Source of the DNA: Clavelina lepadiformis
Lineage: Eukaryota > Chordata > Ascidiacea > Aplousobranchia > Clavelinidae
Assembly (NCBI RefSeq): GCF_947623445.1
Contig: NC_135246.1
Span: 15,979,856-16,043,855 of the forward strand
Direction: 5' to 3'
DNA length: 64,000 nucleotides
Part shown: piece after piece, positions 38,171 to 54,950 of the stretch
Numbering within the stretch: the first letter of the stretch is position 1
Layout: each line of letters opens with the position of its first letter
Made by a program: the position numbers and the translations under genes
Notes under the pieces: model-generated
Told to the model about the DNA's origin: nothing
What the model saw: only the letters and a program-made list of their open reading frames with translations
The model's database searches: none

Positions 38171-41100
38171 AAGGGGCTTGTGCAGCATAGTAACTAGCTG
38201 CTTTCCTGCAAATACATTTGTTTTGGTTGCTAGTTTTTACTAAATTTCATCTGGAGTAATCTATGGCCTACCTATCATTCCATCCCAAAATCAATGACGC
38301 TACAAATAAATATCGTATTAGCTCGTGAATGATGAACACCCTAATTGTATACTCATCAAATACTATCAACAAACACGCTTTGTAATGTATTTTTTTTACT
38401 TTACTTTCGGCTGTGGCGGCCTAACTACTAACTGATATTCCAGCAGTAAACTGGAATGCGGCCGTCGACTAAAAACAGCTTCCTCTCGCACCTTCAACAC
38501 GGCAAGGCAAGAGCTTGTAGTAGGATGCAATTAAACTTGAATCATAACTATTCTGATTTTTGAGATTCTGTGCAATTCAATAGATCTGTTTTGATCCAAT
38601 ATAATGTTCATTTCATGCTAAACACTTTAAAACTTTCCAAAAAATTGCCGTTCTACCGTAGCCTACAAGGTAGTACAATTATTATTATTTCATTCTATAA
38701 TATTACTCTATTATAATTACATGTAATTATTCTTATTCACAACTAGTAATGGCCTCTGTGAATTTTGAATAGTGATTTCGACAACGGTGCATCTACGCAA
38801 CTCTACATGCAATGACGGTGATTAATTTCCTGACAAATGGGCTGCTGTGACATTTCCTCTGAAAAAAACTGAAACTGATGACCGACGCTTCGCTTCGTTG
38901 CCTACCGTCTACCAATCTATGGGTGTCTTCCCGAAGACACAAGGGAATACTTGAAATCTATCAGTGCATTAAAAATAGGTTTCGGGTGTGATATGAAAAT
39001 GAGACATTTCTATCCGTGGCGTATATGTCTCGAATACTAAGCAAAGCGAATATGTTGTATTCCATTAGGCTATAAATTTATCCCATAGTGTTCATATGGT
39101 GGTGGTGGTCAAACTACATTGTAGTTGAGTAAGTATGAAAGTTATTTAAAAGTTTGTAATGTTATGCTAAACAGTAACAAATGTTGTAAAGTATAAGCTA
39201 CCTAATCTTTTGCTGTACACAAACCTTTTATCAAAAAAATCTTGTTGCTGCGCGTAACGACGTAAGTTGGCAGAATAACAGGCTTACAAAACTCAAGAAA
39301 GGCGGTAGCCCCCAAAAGCTTATTAGCCTTATTAAAGTGCTTACTCAAATTGAACATGTCAGGAAGTGCTAATTATCAAATTACATACCCATTTTAAAGG
39401 TCTGGTACAACATATAGGCTATATCGCCACTGACAACCGACGCTAGAAATCATATGTTATTTTAATTTTAAATATTGTACGTTTAGGGCAAGAGTGTGGG
39501 CATTAAAAGAAATGTAATTGCAAGGATGGTATTGATGAGTTATTGTGAATATCTCTGTGTTGGTTTCATTGAGGTAACTGATATAAGCTGGTTATTATTC
39601 TGCACGTCGATGGAAGAGAAAGTTTTGATCAAAATCTTCAACCTGAGAATCGGGATTTCTGCTGCCCACACGATATATTGCGTCCTCAAGAGCACGAAAC
39701 GGTTCAGTGGTGGTAAAAAGTATTTGCATGCTAAAACTTTAAAGAAACATGACTCTACGTTACTGTAAAAGCATAAAGTTTAAAAAAAATTGTAAACGCC
39801 AACTGCAGCGAAAATACATTAAAGGCTTCAGGAATAACGTTGATGGAAAGAGCTTAGCGTGAACGCCACAGCAGATACAGAACCGAATGTAGAACCTACT
39901 ACAGCAATATCAAATTGATACTGCGATGCCGATACAGCAGTTGAATATACTGCTGGAATGTATTGCACTGATTGAAGATCTTTAATGCTCTGAATGAAGA
40001 GTTCAAAACAGTTAAAAAGGATGCGGAAGAACAAAATGGTAGCGCTGGTTAGACAATTTTGAGAGCAGTTTGGTTGGTGTTGATTTTGGGCATGGCTAAT
40101 ACTCCGGCAGGTGGCGCGTTTAAAAGATTTAGGTCGCATGTTGACTGTAGCCTAAAATTCGGATGAATGTTGGTAAAATTTGGTTAGTCTTTCGTTTATA
40201 CTTTATGGTCCTGCTTTACATTTTTGTTTTATTTATTTTGACACGCTGATGATGCCTGATTGGAGGGAAATTTCTCTTTTTAGAAATTTTCGACAAAATA
40301 AAACCAACTAAGAAATTAGGTCTTTTTAAAGGAATGCAAAATAAAGAAGTTTAATAACAGAGTAGGCTTAACGGAAAAGCAGCTGGTAAAAATTGTATTG
40401 CGTAGTTAGTAGCTTACTATAGATAATTTCGTTATTTATGTTGTAAGTAAACAAACTGTTATAATACATAAGCAGCTTGCGTCTCAGCCACGTCGTAAGA
40501 ATGATTTATGTTTGCAAAAGGACACGAGTTTATTCTACCATGTAAGAAGTTGTTAGTAACAATCAATAAATGAAATTTTTGTGCTGGTGACATCCTTATT
40601 CTTCGCTAACAAAATGACTTAACGTACGATGAGCGAGGTGCTAACATACTAGTATTGCTATCTACCGAAAATGTTGAGAATATTAAGGCAACTGCATCTC
40701 AACAAGAAAGACGAAAATTACGAAATAGTGTTAATTGCCTCGGGTCGAGTCGTGTTTTTGCAAAAACTTAATTCACTCAAGTGTTTTCTTGTTCATCATG
40801 TTTCAGTAAAGGTAAAATGAATTTTTCTGTCCCTCGTCGACTGATTTGAAAAGAAAGACAAGACAAACTTCTTCTTGACAGATACCGTGCACTTGGGGAG
40901 ACTATACTTCTGTATGGCTTAGTTTCGACTTTCGAATGTGGAAGACGCTGTTTCCATTGTCTTCCAAGTTGTGATGTTGTAATTACGTATCTGTTACTTA
41001 CCGCCCTATTATTGCACAACGTTATATTTACTATAAATCATTCTCAGCTCTCAACATAATTATTATCCAACTGAAAAATAGTTGATTGATAACTAGTTTC

Positions 41101-41867
41101 GTCAGCATGTTTCTCCATTGCATTATGAGGTTGCCGATTTCAAAATAAGCCCTGTGTGATTAACGACTTAATCAGTTAGCATGCCCTCTGCACGATTAAT
41201 AATCGCATTGCTATTTTAAAAAAATACCTTCATTTAAGATTCCATTGCTTGAGTTAACATGTACTATAATTCTTCCAGACCAAACTATTTTCTGTTTATT
41301 AAGAGCATCTAACATAGAACATAGAACTTTGTTTCTTTATTGCTTCCTTCAGCGTATGTATGTACCATTGCATGCTATTATTTAGTAGTAGCAGTAATAA
41401 GAATTTTGAAGAGGAAGTTCATATCTGTTCTGAGCTCAATCTCCTTGAGAGATTAAGTAATGTAAAGAGATACGCTTGTCGATAATTAGGTTCTTAAAAC
41501 CCTTTTTCCTATAATCGGTGAAAATGTTGTAATTTCTTGTATTTGTTTAAAGTAATAATGAAAAGTATTAAAAGTGACATTAATCAGATTCTCAGCGTTC
41601 AAGTTGTGTAAAATATTCCACTGAAGTTTAGGAATTCTAGACAGTATTCGCGGCCTTCTAATTGTTCATAAAAATCAGATCGCAATATAATAAAATATTT
41701 TGTAATACATTAACCAGTGTATTACAAATGACTATTTAATATATTTGGACTAATATGTATTTGTTTATAAAACGAATATACTTTGTTGGACGTTCTACAG
41801 TAAGTAATGGCTAAAAAATCTGTTAGATCAATCAGAGGTCAGCAAGGTTGGTATTGTCTGTCAGTGC

Positions 41868-41940
41868 GGGGATTACTGTAGCTCAAAGCGCGTTAAAAAC
41901 TACCAGGTCCTAGGTTCAGGCACGCCTGAAATAACGGTGA
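41868..41940 (+). repeat. Possible tRNA-like repeat fragment
   Basis: TACTGTAGCTCAAAGCGCG followed by TAGGTTCAGGCACGCC recalls box A and box B spacing of tRNA-derived repeats, but both boxes deviate from consensus. It is a weak call. Confidence 0.2.
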
Positions 41941-42032
41941 AAATTGGTAAATTTGGACTTTTTTCACCCAAAACTGCAGTCTTGAGTTTAGCGGGCCACT
42001 GCAAAAGATATGTGATTTTACGAGATAATAGC

Positions 42033-42104
42033 TTAAGGCAGGTTTTTTCAACCAGGGACTCCTGGAGTGCCATGGGGCGTTCTCCGGGGGCCACGAGCAG
42101 CAAT
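42033..42104. mobile_element. Possible single hAT-type end abutting the 5-kb element
   Basis: CAGGTTTTTTCAACCAGGGA followed by paired CC/GG-rich blocks (GGAGTGCC, CTCCGGGGG) looks like the start of a hAT element. No inverted mate (…TGGTTGAAAAAACCTG) occurs in the window, so it is a fragment or a chance match. Confidence 0.25.
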
Positions 42105-42271
42105 AAGGGAAGTGATCATTTAATGACTTCGAACCCAGGTAATGAAAATTTGAAAAGGCGCCACTTTTTGAATGTCACGTTACATAGGAGCCAACCCACT
42201 TCCCATACGATCCACAACTTACAGGTTACATCATCTGCAGGCCACTACTGCAACCCACGATGAAGAGACAG

Positions 42272-42435
42272 GCGTCACCAGAGAAGCCTGGGTCGAGATA
42301 AAACAGATCCTGGGATGGGTCCTATAAGTTGAAGCCAGGGTTGAGATTATAGATGTCATGGGTTCTGAACATTGAAGCGTGGGTCGAGATTGGAAAGGTC
42401 ATGACACCTATATACTGAAGCCTGGGTCGATAAAA
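42272..42435 (+). repeat. Left subterminal tandem array, units about 43 bp
   Basis: Four starts of the motif GAAGCC(T/A)GGGT(C/T)GA(G)AT follow each other at spacings of 48, 43 and 43 bases; the last unit is truncated. The array is the mirror image of 46868-47040. Confidence 0.75.
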
Positions 42436-43844
42436 CGTCCTTCTCAAAGTTTACGTTTTGCAGTAAATTATATCATACGTTACCATATTGTACAGAAATT
42501 AAGCCCGATAAATTACACACAAGGTTGAAATTTAGTGCCACAGGGATGTTAAGTCATGCAAAAACACAAACAAATGTATCAAAAAACTTGATAAATTTTT
42601 TTAAAACTACGTTTATTTGGTGTTTTTCATAACATGCCAAAGTTCAATTAATTTCATCATTTTGCCTTCTCAAATCGTACATCTTTATTTTTTTGAGCTA
42701 TATATAGCCATTTCCATAGAAAGTAATTGAAGGTATTGAACATGGATTGATTTGAGCTTACATCGCTGTACATTCCGATTTTTAAGAGGACTTTTGTTGT
42801 AGATTATTTCATATTTCTCCTGGGATTGTGAAATCTTTCAGATATCATGACATACGTTCAACTTGGGAGTTTCCTGACTGCGTGAATTAAGGCAAGATAA
42901 ATTGTGGCATTAGGTAATCATGTCTACAGAAAAACGTCTTTGTCTTGAGAAGATTATTTAAAAGTACTTTTACCATTCCTTTCCGTTGATATGCTTCAAT
43001 TTAATAAATGATTTTGAATGAATACCTTACTATCTTTGTACCAGAAACAGGTTAAGAACAAGAAACAATTTTATTAAATCACTTAATTGGTGCAACATCT
43101 GCATCAACAATAATATTTGCAAAAGAACTTATTCATTCCAGGTTCAGTGGGCGGGCAAGCATGATTCGTGAACCAACCGACAGCATTGATCACATGCATA
43201 CTGTGTAATAAATGAGCACAACAGCTTGATTCGCTGCAAAAGAAGCCTTAATTTTATGACATTAGATTGAACAACTACAAGCAAAAATCATTTAACCCAC
43301 GCAATGCTCTGTGATTTTGCTTTCGAACAGTGTACACTGTACACAAAACTCGTCAGGGTTCTCTTCATCTAGAAACAATTTATGTCAAACTTTAATCGTA
43401 AACTTGAAGTAAAATAATTTGATTTTTCATGAAACTTTACATAGCTTCTGAATTAATGGGACTTCAAATAAATTTAGCATTGTCTAAGCAGCACATCTCT
43501 AATAGCTATGCATACTGCAGAGCAATCTGTTGAGTTATCCCTAAACTCATCGAAATTCATTTGTCATATACTTTTCGGCACCCTACATAAACATAACATA
43601 GAAGTTGTTTTCAGCAGATAGGCTGATTCTCAAACTACCAGACACAAATTTACAATGTCTTGCCACATAATCCATAAATATGCAATAATCTACCACAGAT
43701 GTACACAATTTAAATCTGCTCTCTAACTGAACTCTCAGGTGCGAATTAGCAATAAACTAAAAACAGCTTTTCCAATTATAATGCCATATGTTGTCTTGCA
43801 TATTGTATTGAACCACAAATAGCAAATCTATGAGGTAAACTACC

Positions 43845-43990
43845 AAACGGCTTGGTAGCCAAATTTCTACAGCACTGCGCTGGCAATAATGCAGCCCGTG
43901 TTCGATAATAATCAGTGGCACTACTGTTGTAATATCGTTGGGCAAGGCATTAATGACGCTTGCTCCTGTTCAGTCAGTGGTTCTGGTGAA
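43845..43990 (+). repeat. SINE-like repeat
   Basis: A head with GGCTTGGTAGCC and GTGTTCGATAAT (box A/B-like) is followed by TCGTTGGGCAAGGCATTAAT and CTTGCTCCTGTTC. The last motif is shared with the SINE head near 712-800, so both probably belong to one tRNA-derived family. It lies inside the 42.1-47.1 kb element. Boundaries are approximate. Confidence 0.45.
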
Positions 43991-45526
43991 AAAATATAAG
44001 TTTGGGGGATACGATATTAAAACAATTAGGTGACATGTTGGAACTTGCGAAAAGGCTAGCTTCGTAACCAGAGCTCGATTCATAAGGAATCATGGCCGAG
44101 GTTAAGTCATACAAATCCTTTTTTGGGCTAAAAATGAAGATTACCATATCAAAAATGTAATGGTGAAAAATGTGTAAAAATGCTATCTTGTGGCTTGTGC
44201 TAAAGCATATGCAATTTTTATGACTTTTTATCTTCGTTAAGGTGTTTACCAAATGAATATGTTACAAATTTGATTCCTGAATTTGTATCAAATTTTGGCA
44301 TTTAGACATAAGTGGGTACTAAGGTAATTATCTACATGAAACATAACTCACATCCCCTATCCTCATAGAGCAGCAAGCATATTTATTACATTATGAAGTA
44401 AATCGAAGTCAAATGCAACAAGACATGAGGTAGGGAGTTAATTAACTGTATAAAATAAGTGTTAATTAAGTAATCCGAATATTTTGTGATCTAACACTTA
44501 CCATAAGAAAGAGAGGCCCACAGCTGTGAGAATCGTTTTGTAAATTATGGCTGTACATCACTACTTTTGCATCTTGGTTATATGCACCCAGTTGAATACA
44601 TAAGAATCTATTTGCAATTGAAATATATATCAGTACTGTATAAAAGATTCAAGAGTACCAAACCCAAACTTTCGAACGTTAAGCTCATGCGAGCCCGAGC
44701 GTGATAATAAAATAAAAATAAATTTTTTTCTGAAAGCACAAAGGTCATTGTTGATATACTGTTGGCTACATTCAAAGCCTATATGCCCACTTCTAAATTC
44801 ATGCAATAACATAAATTATTTCAGAAAAAGATATTTCAAAACCATAAACCATTTTGCATAGATAACATATTTGCGTTTACATTTTTAATGAAAAAAAAAA
44901 CATTTCAGTAACTCCATCTATGTGCATGACATTTTAAGCACTAACTTATTCAACTTACAATGGACACAGCAAGATTAGAAACTACTCAAGTTCGGCACAT
45001 CCCCAGCATTCTTCAGAAATACAAACCAATGATCGAAAAATATTGACAGAAACAAAGAACACATTTTACACATGTTTACACATGGATAAAAAACTTTATT
45101 GTCAATCACTAAGCAAATTTTATGTACCATTCCTTACAACTTACAAGCTAATGTTTTAATCAAAGTTTCAGCTTACCTTAAATTAGTTGCAATAGTCGGA
45201 GCAATGATCTTTTATCTCCCAAGTGAGTCATGAATGAAGACTTCTGCCTTGATAACAGAAATTGCCTGCAAATAATGTAATGTCCAATTCAAACAGCACT
45301 AGTTGCAAAAAGCTAGCAGTTCATAGTTACAGTATTCACAAATCTTTATAAACAAAACATGTTTGTATGTATACTACAAACTAAACGAGTGCAAAGCAAT
45401 CAGCTAAGCATTTTTTGTAATAATATGTTGTTTTACTGTAATGGCCTACTATGACTGAAATTATGAAGACAAAAAGGGTAATCAAAATGGCTCCGTCGAG
45501 CCTCGTTTTTGCTCGTTCTCCTAATA

Positions 45527-45844
45527 CAGGCATGTGCAACCTTTTTCACTGGAGGGCCAAATACAAAATTTTGAATGACAACGCGGGCCACATGATTTTT
45601 TCAGAAAAAATTAGTATCATAAAACGACTTTCCTATGCAGTTTATATAGTTAAGAAATAGATTTAATGTAGTCCACGACACGAAAATGCAAAAATTTCGA
45701 AAATTTCGATTGCTTTGATGTAAACTGCATCAAATAGTGATGGCTAGTATGAACTTCTAACATTTTGCTGAGCACCACGCGGGCCGCTTGGAACAACCTG
45801 GCGGGCCGCACTGCGGCCCGCGGGCCACTGGTTGCACATGTCTG
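45527..45844. mobile_element. hAT MITE, 318 bp
   Basis: The ends CAGGCATGTGCAACC and GGTTGCACATGTCTG are inverted repeats with one mismatch. The perfect 8-bp direct repeat TCCTAATA flanks both sides (45519-45526 and 45845-45852). GC-rich GCGGGCC motifs are repeated near both termini. No coding capacity. Confidence 0.93.
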
Positions 45845-46168
45845 TCCTAATACAAACATATAATTTCATAATCTAACAATGTTTTACTTCATAGTTTATA
45901 TTATCGAAATTTGAAATTAACTAATACTTGCACACCTACCCGTTATTTCCAATTCAACAACATACTTAAAACGCTTTATAGTAAATGTTCCGAATCGCAC
46001 CGGACTACCAAGATACGGCTAGTCAAAGAAAACATTTGGAACCATTATGTCAGTATTGACCTTGGGAGCACATACCGGTAGATTTCCATCGGCTATAGGC
46101 CATACTTTTGCCGAAGTCAGCAGGCTGAAATTTCAATAAGATAGCCTAAAAATAAATTTAGCCTATAG

Positions 46169-46681
46169 CAGTGGTTCCCAACCTTATTTGGTGTCGGGGC
46201 CGAATTTCAAACTTCATAGTACGTATGGAGCCGCATGAAAACACTCAAGTAATTATAACGAAAATTTTAAAGCATGAAATCATGTACCAACGAATAGCAA
46301 CACTAACAAGAAAAATAACACAAATCAATTTAATGTCCAACTTGGCATTGGCTTTGAGCTTTAAAAACTTTGTCAAATCGAGGCGCAATTGTGGTTTAGG
46401 ATTCAGGAGGCGGTTTATGATTCACAATAAGTAGACTATGGACCATTCACAGCAGTATAAAGTAGGCTACAAGGTGTAACTGTAAGATGTAAAATAAAAA
46501 ATTTGTCAACAATTTTGACCTAACGCTATAAATTTTGACCAATTTTTGACTTTTTTGACAACTCAAACAATAATCGCCCTAATTGTTGCCAATAGATTTT
46601 TTATTTTTTTTGTGGGATTTTCAGGGGTCATTGAGAGCCGCAAGAAAGCTAGTCATTGAGAGCCGCGGTTGGGAACCACTG
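46169..46681. mobile_element. hAT MITE, 513 bp
   Basis: The ends CAGTGGTTCCCAACC and GGTTGGGAACCACTG are perfect inverted repeats over 15 bases. The 8-bp target duplication GCCTATAG flanks both sides (46161-46168 and 46682-46689). The terminal bases resemble those of the element at 1123-2395, so the two may use the same transposase, but their interiors differ. Repeated GAGAGCCGC motifs lie near the right end. Confidence 0.94.
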
Positions 46682-46867
46682 GCCTATAGGCTTAGCCTCA
46701 TTTTCAATGCAATTTTCATCATTTCTTTAACATTAACCAGCGTTCGCACAGCCTCCCAGTTCTTAAAAAATTTAGAAAAAAGCTCATTTACACCACTTTT
46801 CTCTAATTCAGCCATCTAACTGAAGATCTCAGATGTCAATTGTATTCGAATTCACCTTTTGCTTAGC

Positions 46868-47040
46868 TTATACCGACCCAGACGTATCTACAGAATCCAC
46901 GACTTCTGTAATCTCGACTCTGGCTTCAATATATACAAGCTGTGAGTTTTATAATTATGACCCAGGCTTCAATGTACAGAACCCATGACCTTAATATATC
47001 GACCCAGGCTTCAATTAATACTAGCCATGACTTCACATAT
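46868..47040 (-). repeat. Right subterminal tandem array, inverted copy of the left array
   Basis: On the minus strand, units beginning GAAGCCTGGGTC(GA) follow at 42-43 base spacing, with GGTCATGGGTTCTGTACATT in the best-preserved one. This closely matches the unit at 42320-42362 on the + strand. Confidence 0.75.
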
Positions 47041-47701
47041 TTCGAAACTGTCTACTGAATTTGAAGCCAGGTTTGCCGGTCATAAATGGATCACTTCCCC
47101 GTATCACGAGAAGGTTTTAATATAGCAGAACGGGAAGTAGCACATTTCAAGTTTCTTGCTCCCTTAAACCAGGAAGCACGTTTTCGCTACCAATTAGCAG
47201 CATTTGCAGTGCAAAATTAAACGCACACGCAGTAGTGACGTGAAGTGTTTTGCAATCAACAGTCAACATTTCTTCATTGATGAGAAGGGCCCACGCAGCG
47301 TTTCGAACTACTAACCACCAAATTTCAGAGTCCTATGCAGGATTTTTCGGCTAACTGCATTACTGTAATTTCACTTTATAATAAAAAAAATTAAACCTAT
47401 TCACAAAGTTTGTCGTCCAGCCTACTTGCAACCATGACATAAGTTCAATGCCCGTTTATATAACAACATGTAAACAGCACGATTTTTTAATTTAATCCAC
47501 GAGGAGAGAAACAAACTAACACGTGCGATAACGCAGGCCATCTTAAGTTACTGACAATCGGACAAAAAAGGATCAGGAAATCAGCTTAATTTACAAGCGC
47601 CAGAAAAAAGTCTGAATTAGTTTTGGGGCATATGGGGCTGAAGAAACGTCGCCAACCCCGAGTATGATTGAAAACAAGTAGAAAATGTAGAATGTAACTT
47701 C

Positions 47702-50684
<2,983 letters not shown>

Positions 50685-50903
50685 GTTTTAATTACGGTAA
50701 TCTGCCTAAGTTTTAATATAGGATACAATTTGAACTAACCGACTGCCAAGACAAGAAAAGCGTAAAAATTAACTATTATTTTCAAGTTAGGCTTTTACGC
50801 CACAGTGTCATCAATTTCTGCTATTTTACACAGCCACAACATTAATAAACTAATGTAAGCAACAAAACCAGTTTCAAGTCTATAGAAATAAAGAAGCACC
50901 TAC

Positions 50904-50960
50904 AATAAGTCCGAACTGCTCACAAAACCGAGCCACGCACAAACCCTTTCTACCGCCCAA
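50904..50960 (-). other. Probable non-coding first exon of Hsc70
   Basis: On the minus strand a donor (ATT|gtaggt) falls at 50904/50903, and an acceptor (acttaggcag) lies about 22 bases before the Hsc70 ATG. Together they fit a 5'-UTR intron of roughly 200 bases, the arrangement known for HSPA8 genes. The upstream boundary (transcription start) is not visible; 50960 is only a guess. Confidence 0.35.
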
Positions 50961-51013
50961 CGCCTTTCTATGACCACGTGAACGAGTTACTTCATGACTT
51001 TAACGGCCGAGAT

Positions 51014-51040
51014 CTTCCAGAAATTTCGATGATGACGTCA
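51014..51040 (-). promoter_or_regulatory. Heat-shock element followed by a CRE
   Basis: cTTCcaGAAatTTCg (51014-51028) is three alternating 5-bp units, a perfect heat-shock factor site. Five bases on lies the palindromic cAMP-response element TGACGTCA (51033-51040). Both are about 330-360 bases before the Hsc70 ATG and about 60-130 bases before the inferred non-coding exon, where promoter sites are expected. Confidence 0.7.
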
Positions 51041-51118
51041 TCCATTTTTTTGCGAGTCACGCTTTGCTGATTATCTCTCTTTGACCGAAATCTCGTGGGA
51101 TTACCCGGTTAATCATGC

Positions 51119-51138
51119 CTCGAACATTCGAACATTCG
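51119..51138 (-). promoter_or_regulatory. Second, imperfect heat-shock-like site
   Basis: CGAACATTCGAACATTCGAG holds two overlapping GAAnnTTC pairs. Spacing between the pairs is not the canonical two bases, so binding is less certain than for the site at 51014. Confidence 0.35.
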
Positions 51139-51139
51139 A

Positions 51140-53208
51140 GATACGTCTGTTGAAGTTGCTAGAACGAGTTGCCTTGAGTGACGACGCAAAATAAAACACT
51201 TTTTACAGCCCTTGAAGAGTAAAGGGTATTTTTATGTGTAAGGCGTAAAAGATACAGCAAACGTATCCAATAAGAAAACGAAATAAAATTCTGACGAATC
51301 CTTCATAAGGAAATTTTAGTAGGCCAAACAGCTGTATTCATTCTTACCTTGAGAACAGCTGCTTTGCCTACTATCCCTAGGACGTGGTTCTTGCCATCGT
51401 AGGTAATTTAAATACAAGAGCAAAGAAAACAGGTTGGTTAGTGCTTCCACAATATGGTTGCTGCCGCTAAGCTTTGAAACTCGCGGCTGTGAAGTAGGCC
51501 AGAAGTGGACGCTTTCGAAATACAGCCATATGTTACTCTTGGAATGACCTGGTTACTCGGATCAATGCTTTCGCGTGTATAATGGATAAAACGTAATTAA
51601 AACTGTCGTTTGGCGACATAGATTGATGTCAACAACTTACTCTAGTCTACATCATGGTACTGTAGGTCTATTACGGAAAGTGTTATCCAACGTGTAGTAT
51701 GACAATCCCTGCAACAAATCTACGGCTGCCACCGTTTCACTGGATAAAATCGTAGGCTTGAAGCTAGTTTTTACAGTTTTTTCGTAACTTTACTTACATA
51801 CGATAGCCTAAATATAATTCCTATATACCCTTAAATAGAGTTTTTGCATAACCATTCTCTTAATCTGGCCGCCTATTTTTTACAACAGGCTGCGTAATCG
51901 GCATATGGTGAAATTGTACTTTGTAAACCTACACATAACCAGCCAAATTTTGTTGGCCTCGTAGGCCTACAGTACACACACATGCCGTCAATGACCTACT
52001 TTGCGGAATAGAAATAGAGCAGCTATGTCCAACCCAAATACCTTACTAGGTCAAACGTTACATCACTAGTTCAATCGGGCCGCACATTGCCACCATGGAT
52101 AACATACATACCCTACCAACCACACAAACACAGTACCAACAACACGTATAATATAGGACGTTATGACGCTCAAACAATTTCTACACGAATAAAGAAATAA
52201 TCAACGGCACGCTTTCATAAACATTACATATAATACTGCGATTTCAACACCAGGGCCTCACATAACCTACAAAAGGGCCTCATTATTACACTGCCAACTG
52301 CATTACAATAAATCAGTACAGTACTTTCCATTTAAGCCTCGGTTGCAAAACGTTTATTTTAGCCATGGCTTTCCTAACTAGATGTAAGAATGTTAAATGT
52401 TCATTTCAAAAACGATTCGAACGCTCATATGCAATCATTCAGTAATAGCTATTTCCCCAGTCTCGAAATTGAAAAATGTTGTTGCAAAAAGCAGTAGTTA
52501 ATAATATTAATGAAGTGTTTGCTATAAATCGGCGACAAAGTTATAAAATCACCTTGTTTACCTACAACTTGACGTTAGTGCGTTGAAAGTTGATATTTGG
52601 TTTACATTATGATTAGCCTATTATTATCACCTTCCTAAAGCCGGCCCTGCATGTATAGGTCTACCAGTCGGACTATAATCTGGGGTTTGCCCAAGAATTG
52701 TAAATCTTAGATAAACATGATTGAAGAATCTTAGTTAATAAAGACTGTTTCTTAACTTGCCCTAGCAGCGGTGGACAAAACAGTACCGCACTTCCATTCT
52801 TTTTTCAAATTTTGGCATCTCTGAGCTTATACTTAATCATTTAAAAACGGGCGTGCAGAATTTCAGTTTTAGGCCTGTGACGCGTTTGCCTAACCGCGTG
52901 CCTCCTTTGCTGTTACCAGCATTATAAAAAAATGTCGTGCTTTGATTTAAAAAATCAAGTTTATAAAACTGTGGTGTAATTGTAAATGTTGCGAAACCAT
53001 TTTGAAAATTGCCATATGAATCGTGCAACAGCAATCACAGAAAAGACCGTTTGATTGCCGGCTTTGGCGTTTGGCTTGTTGTTTCGTGATTTGAATCTAT
53101 AAAATTACGTTTGAAAACCTTCCAATCAAATTATGAAAACAAAACATAATTTGCAAAGTTCCCATTCAATTTAACATTTTGCTATTTTTGCGGCGTTGGC
53201 GTTCCATA
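51140..53208. other. Spacer between Hsc70 and its pseudogene
   Basis: No exon or transposon end could be supported. It is AT-rich with scattered TAGGCCTA-like words. Confidence 0.5.

Positions 53209-54950
<1,742 letters not shown>

Larger units (their letters stand above)
36774..42030. other. Intergenic region upstream of ACE
   Basis: About 5.2 kb without a supported gene. The longest open frames (37184-37543 on +, 37683-37985 on +, 39828-40139 on -) show no motif or splice-linked partner. The ACE promoter must lie in the right-hand flank of 36774 but no clear core element is visible. Fragments of mobile DNA are likely (see 38127). Confidence 0.5.
42106..47100. mobile_element. About 5-kb element with inverted termini and inverted subterminal tandem repeats
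   Basis: The left end (AGGGAAGTGATCATTTAATG at 42106) matches the reverse complement of the right end (GGGGAAGTGATCCATTTATG ending at about 47100), with patchy similarity for about 40 bases (TGAC…AACC.GG). Just inside each end lie three to four tandem units of 42-48 bp beginning GAAGCCTGGGTCGAGAT and often containing GGTCATGGGTTCTG: 42272-42435 on + and, in mirror orientation, 46868-47040. The interior has no transposase-like frame but carries two nested hAT MITEs and a SINE-like repeat. The architecture suggests a non-autonomous, foldback-like DNA transposon. Flanks share at most a TA, so no firm target duplication is seen. Confidence 0.55.

Noticed and set aside
43974..44252. 92-codon frame on the minus strand inside the 5-kb element, considered as a transposase relic
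   Set aside because: No catalytic motif or zinc finger could be seen, and it starts within the SINE-like tail.
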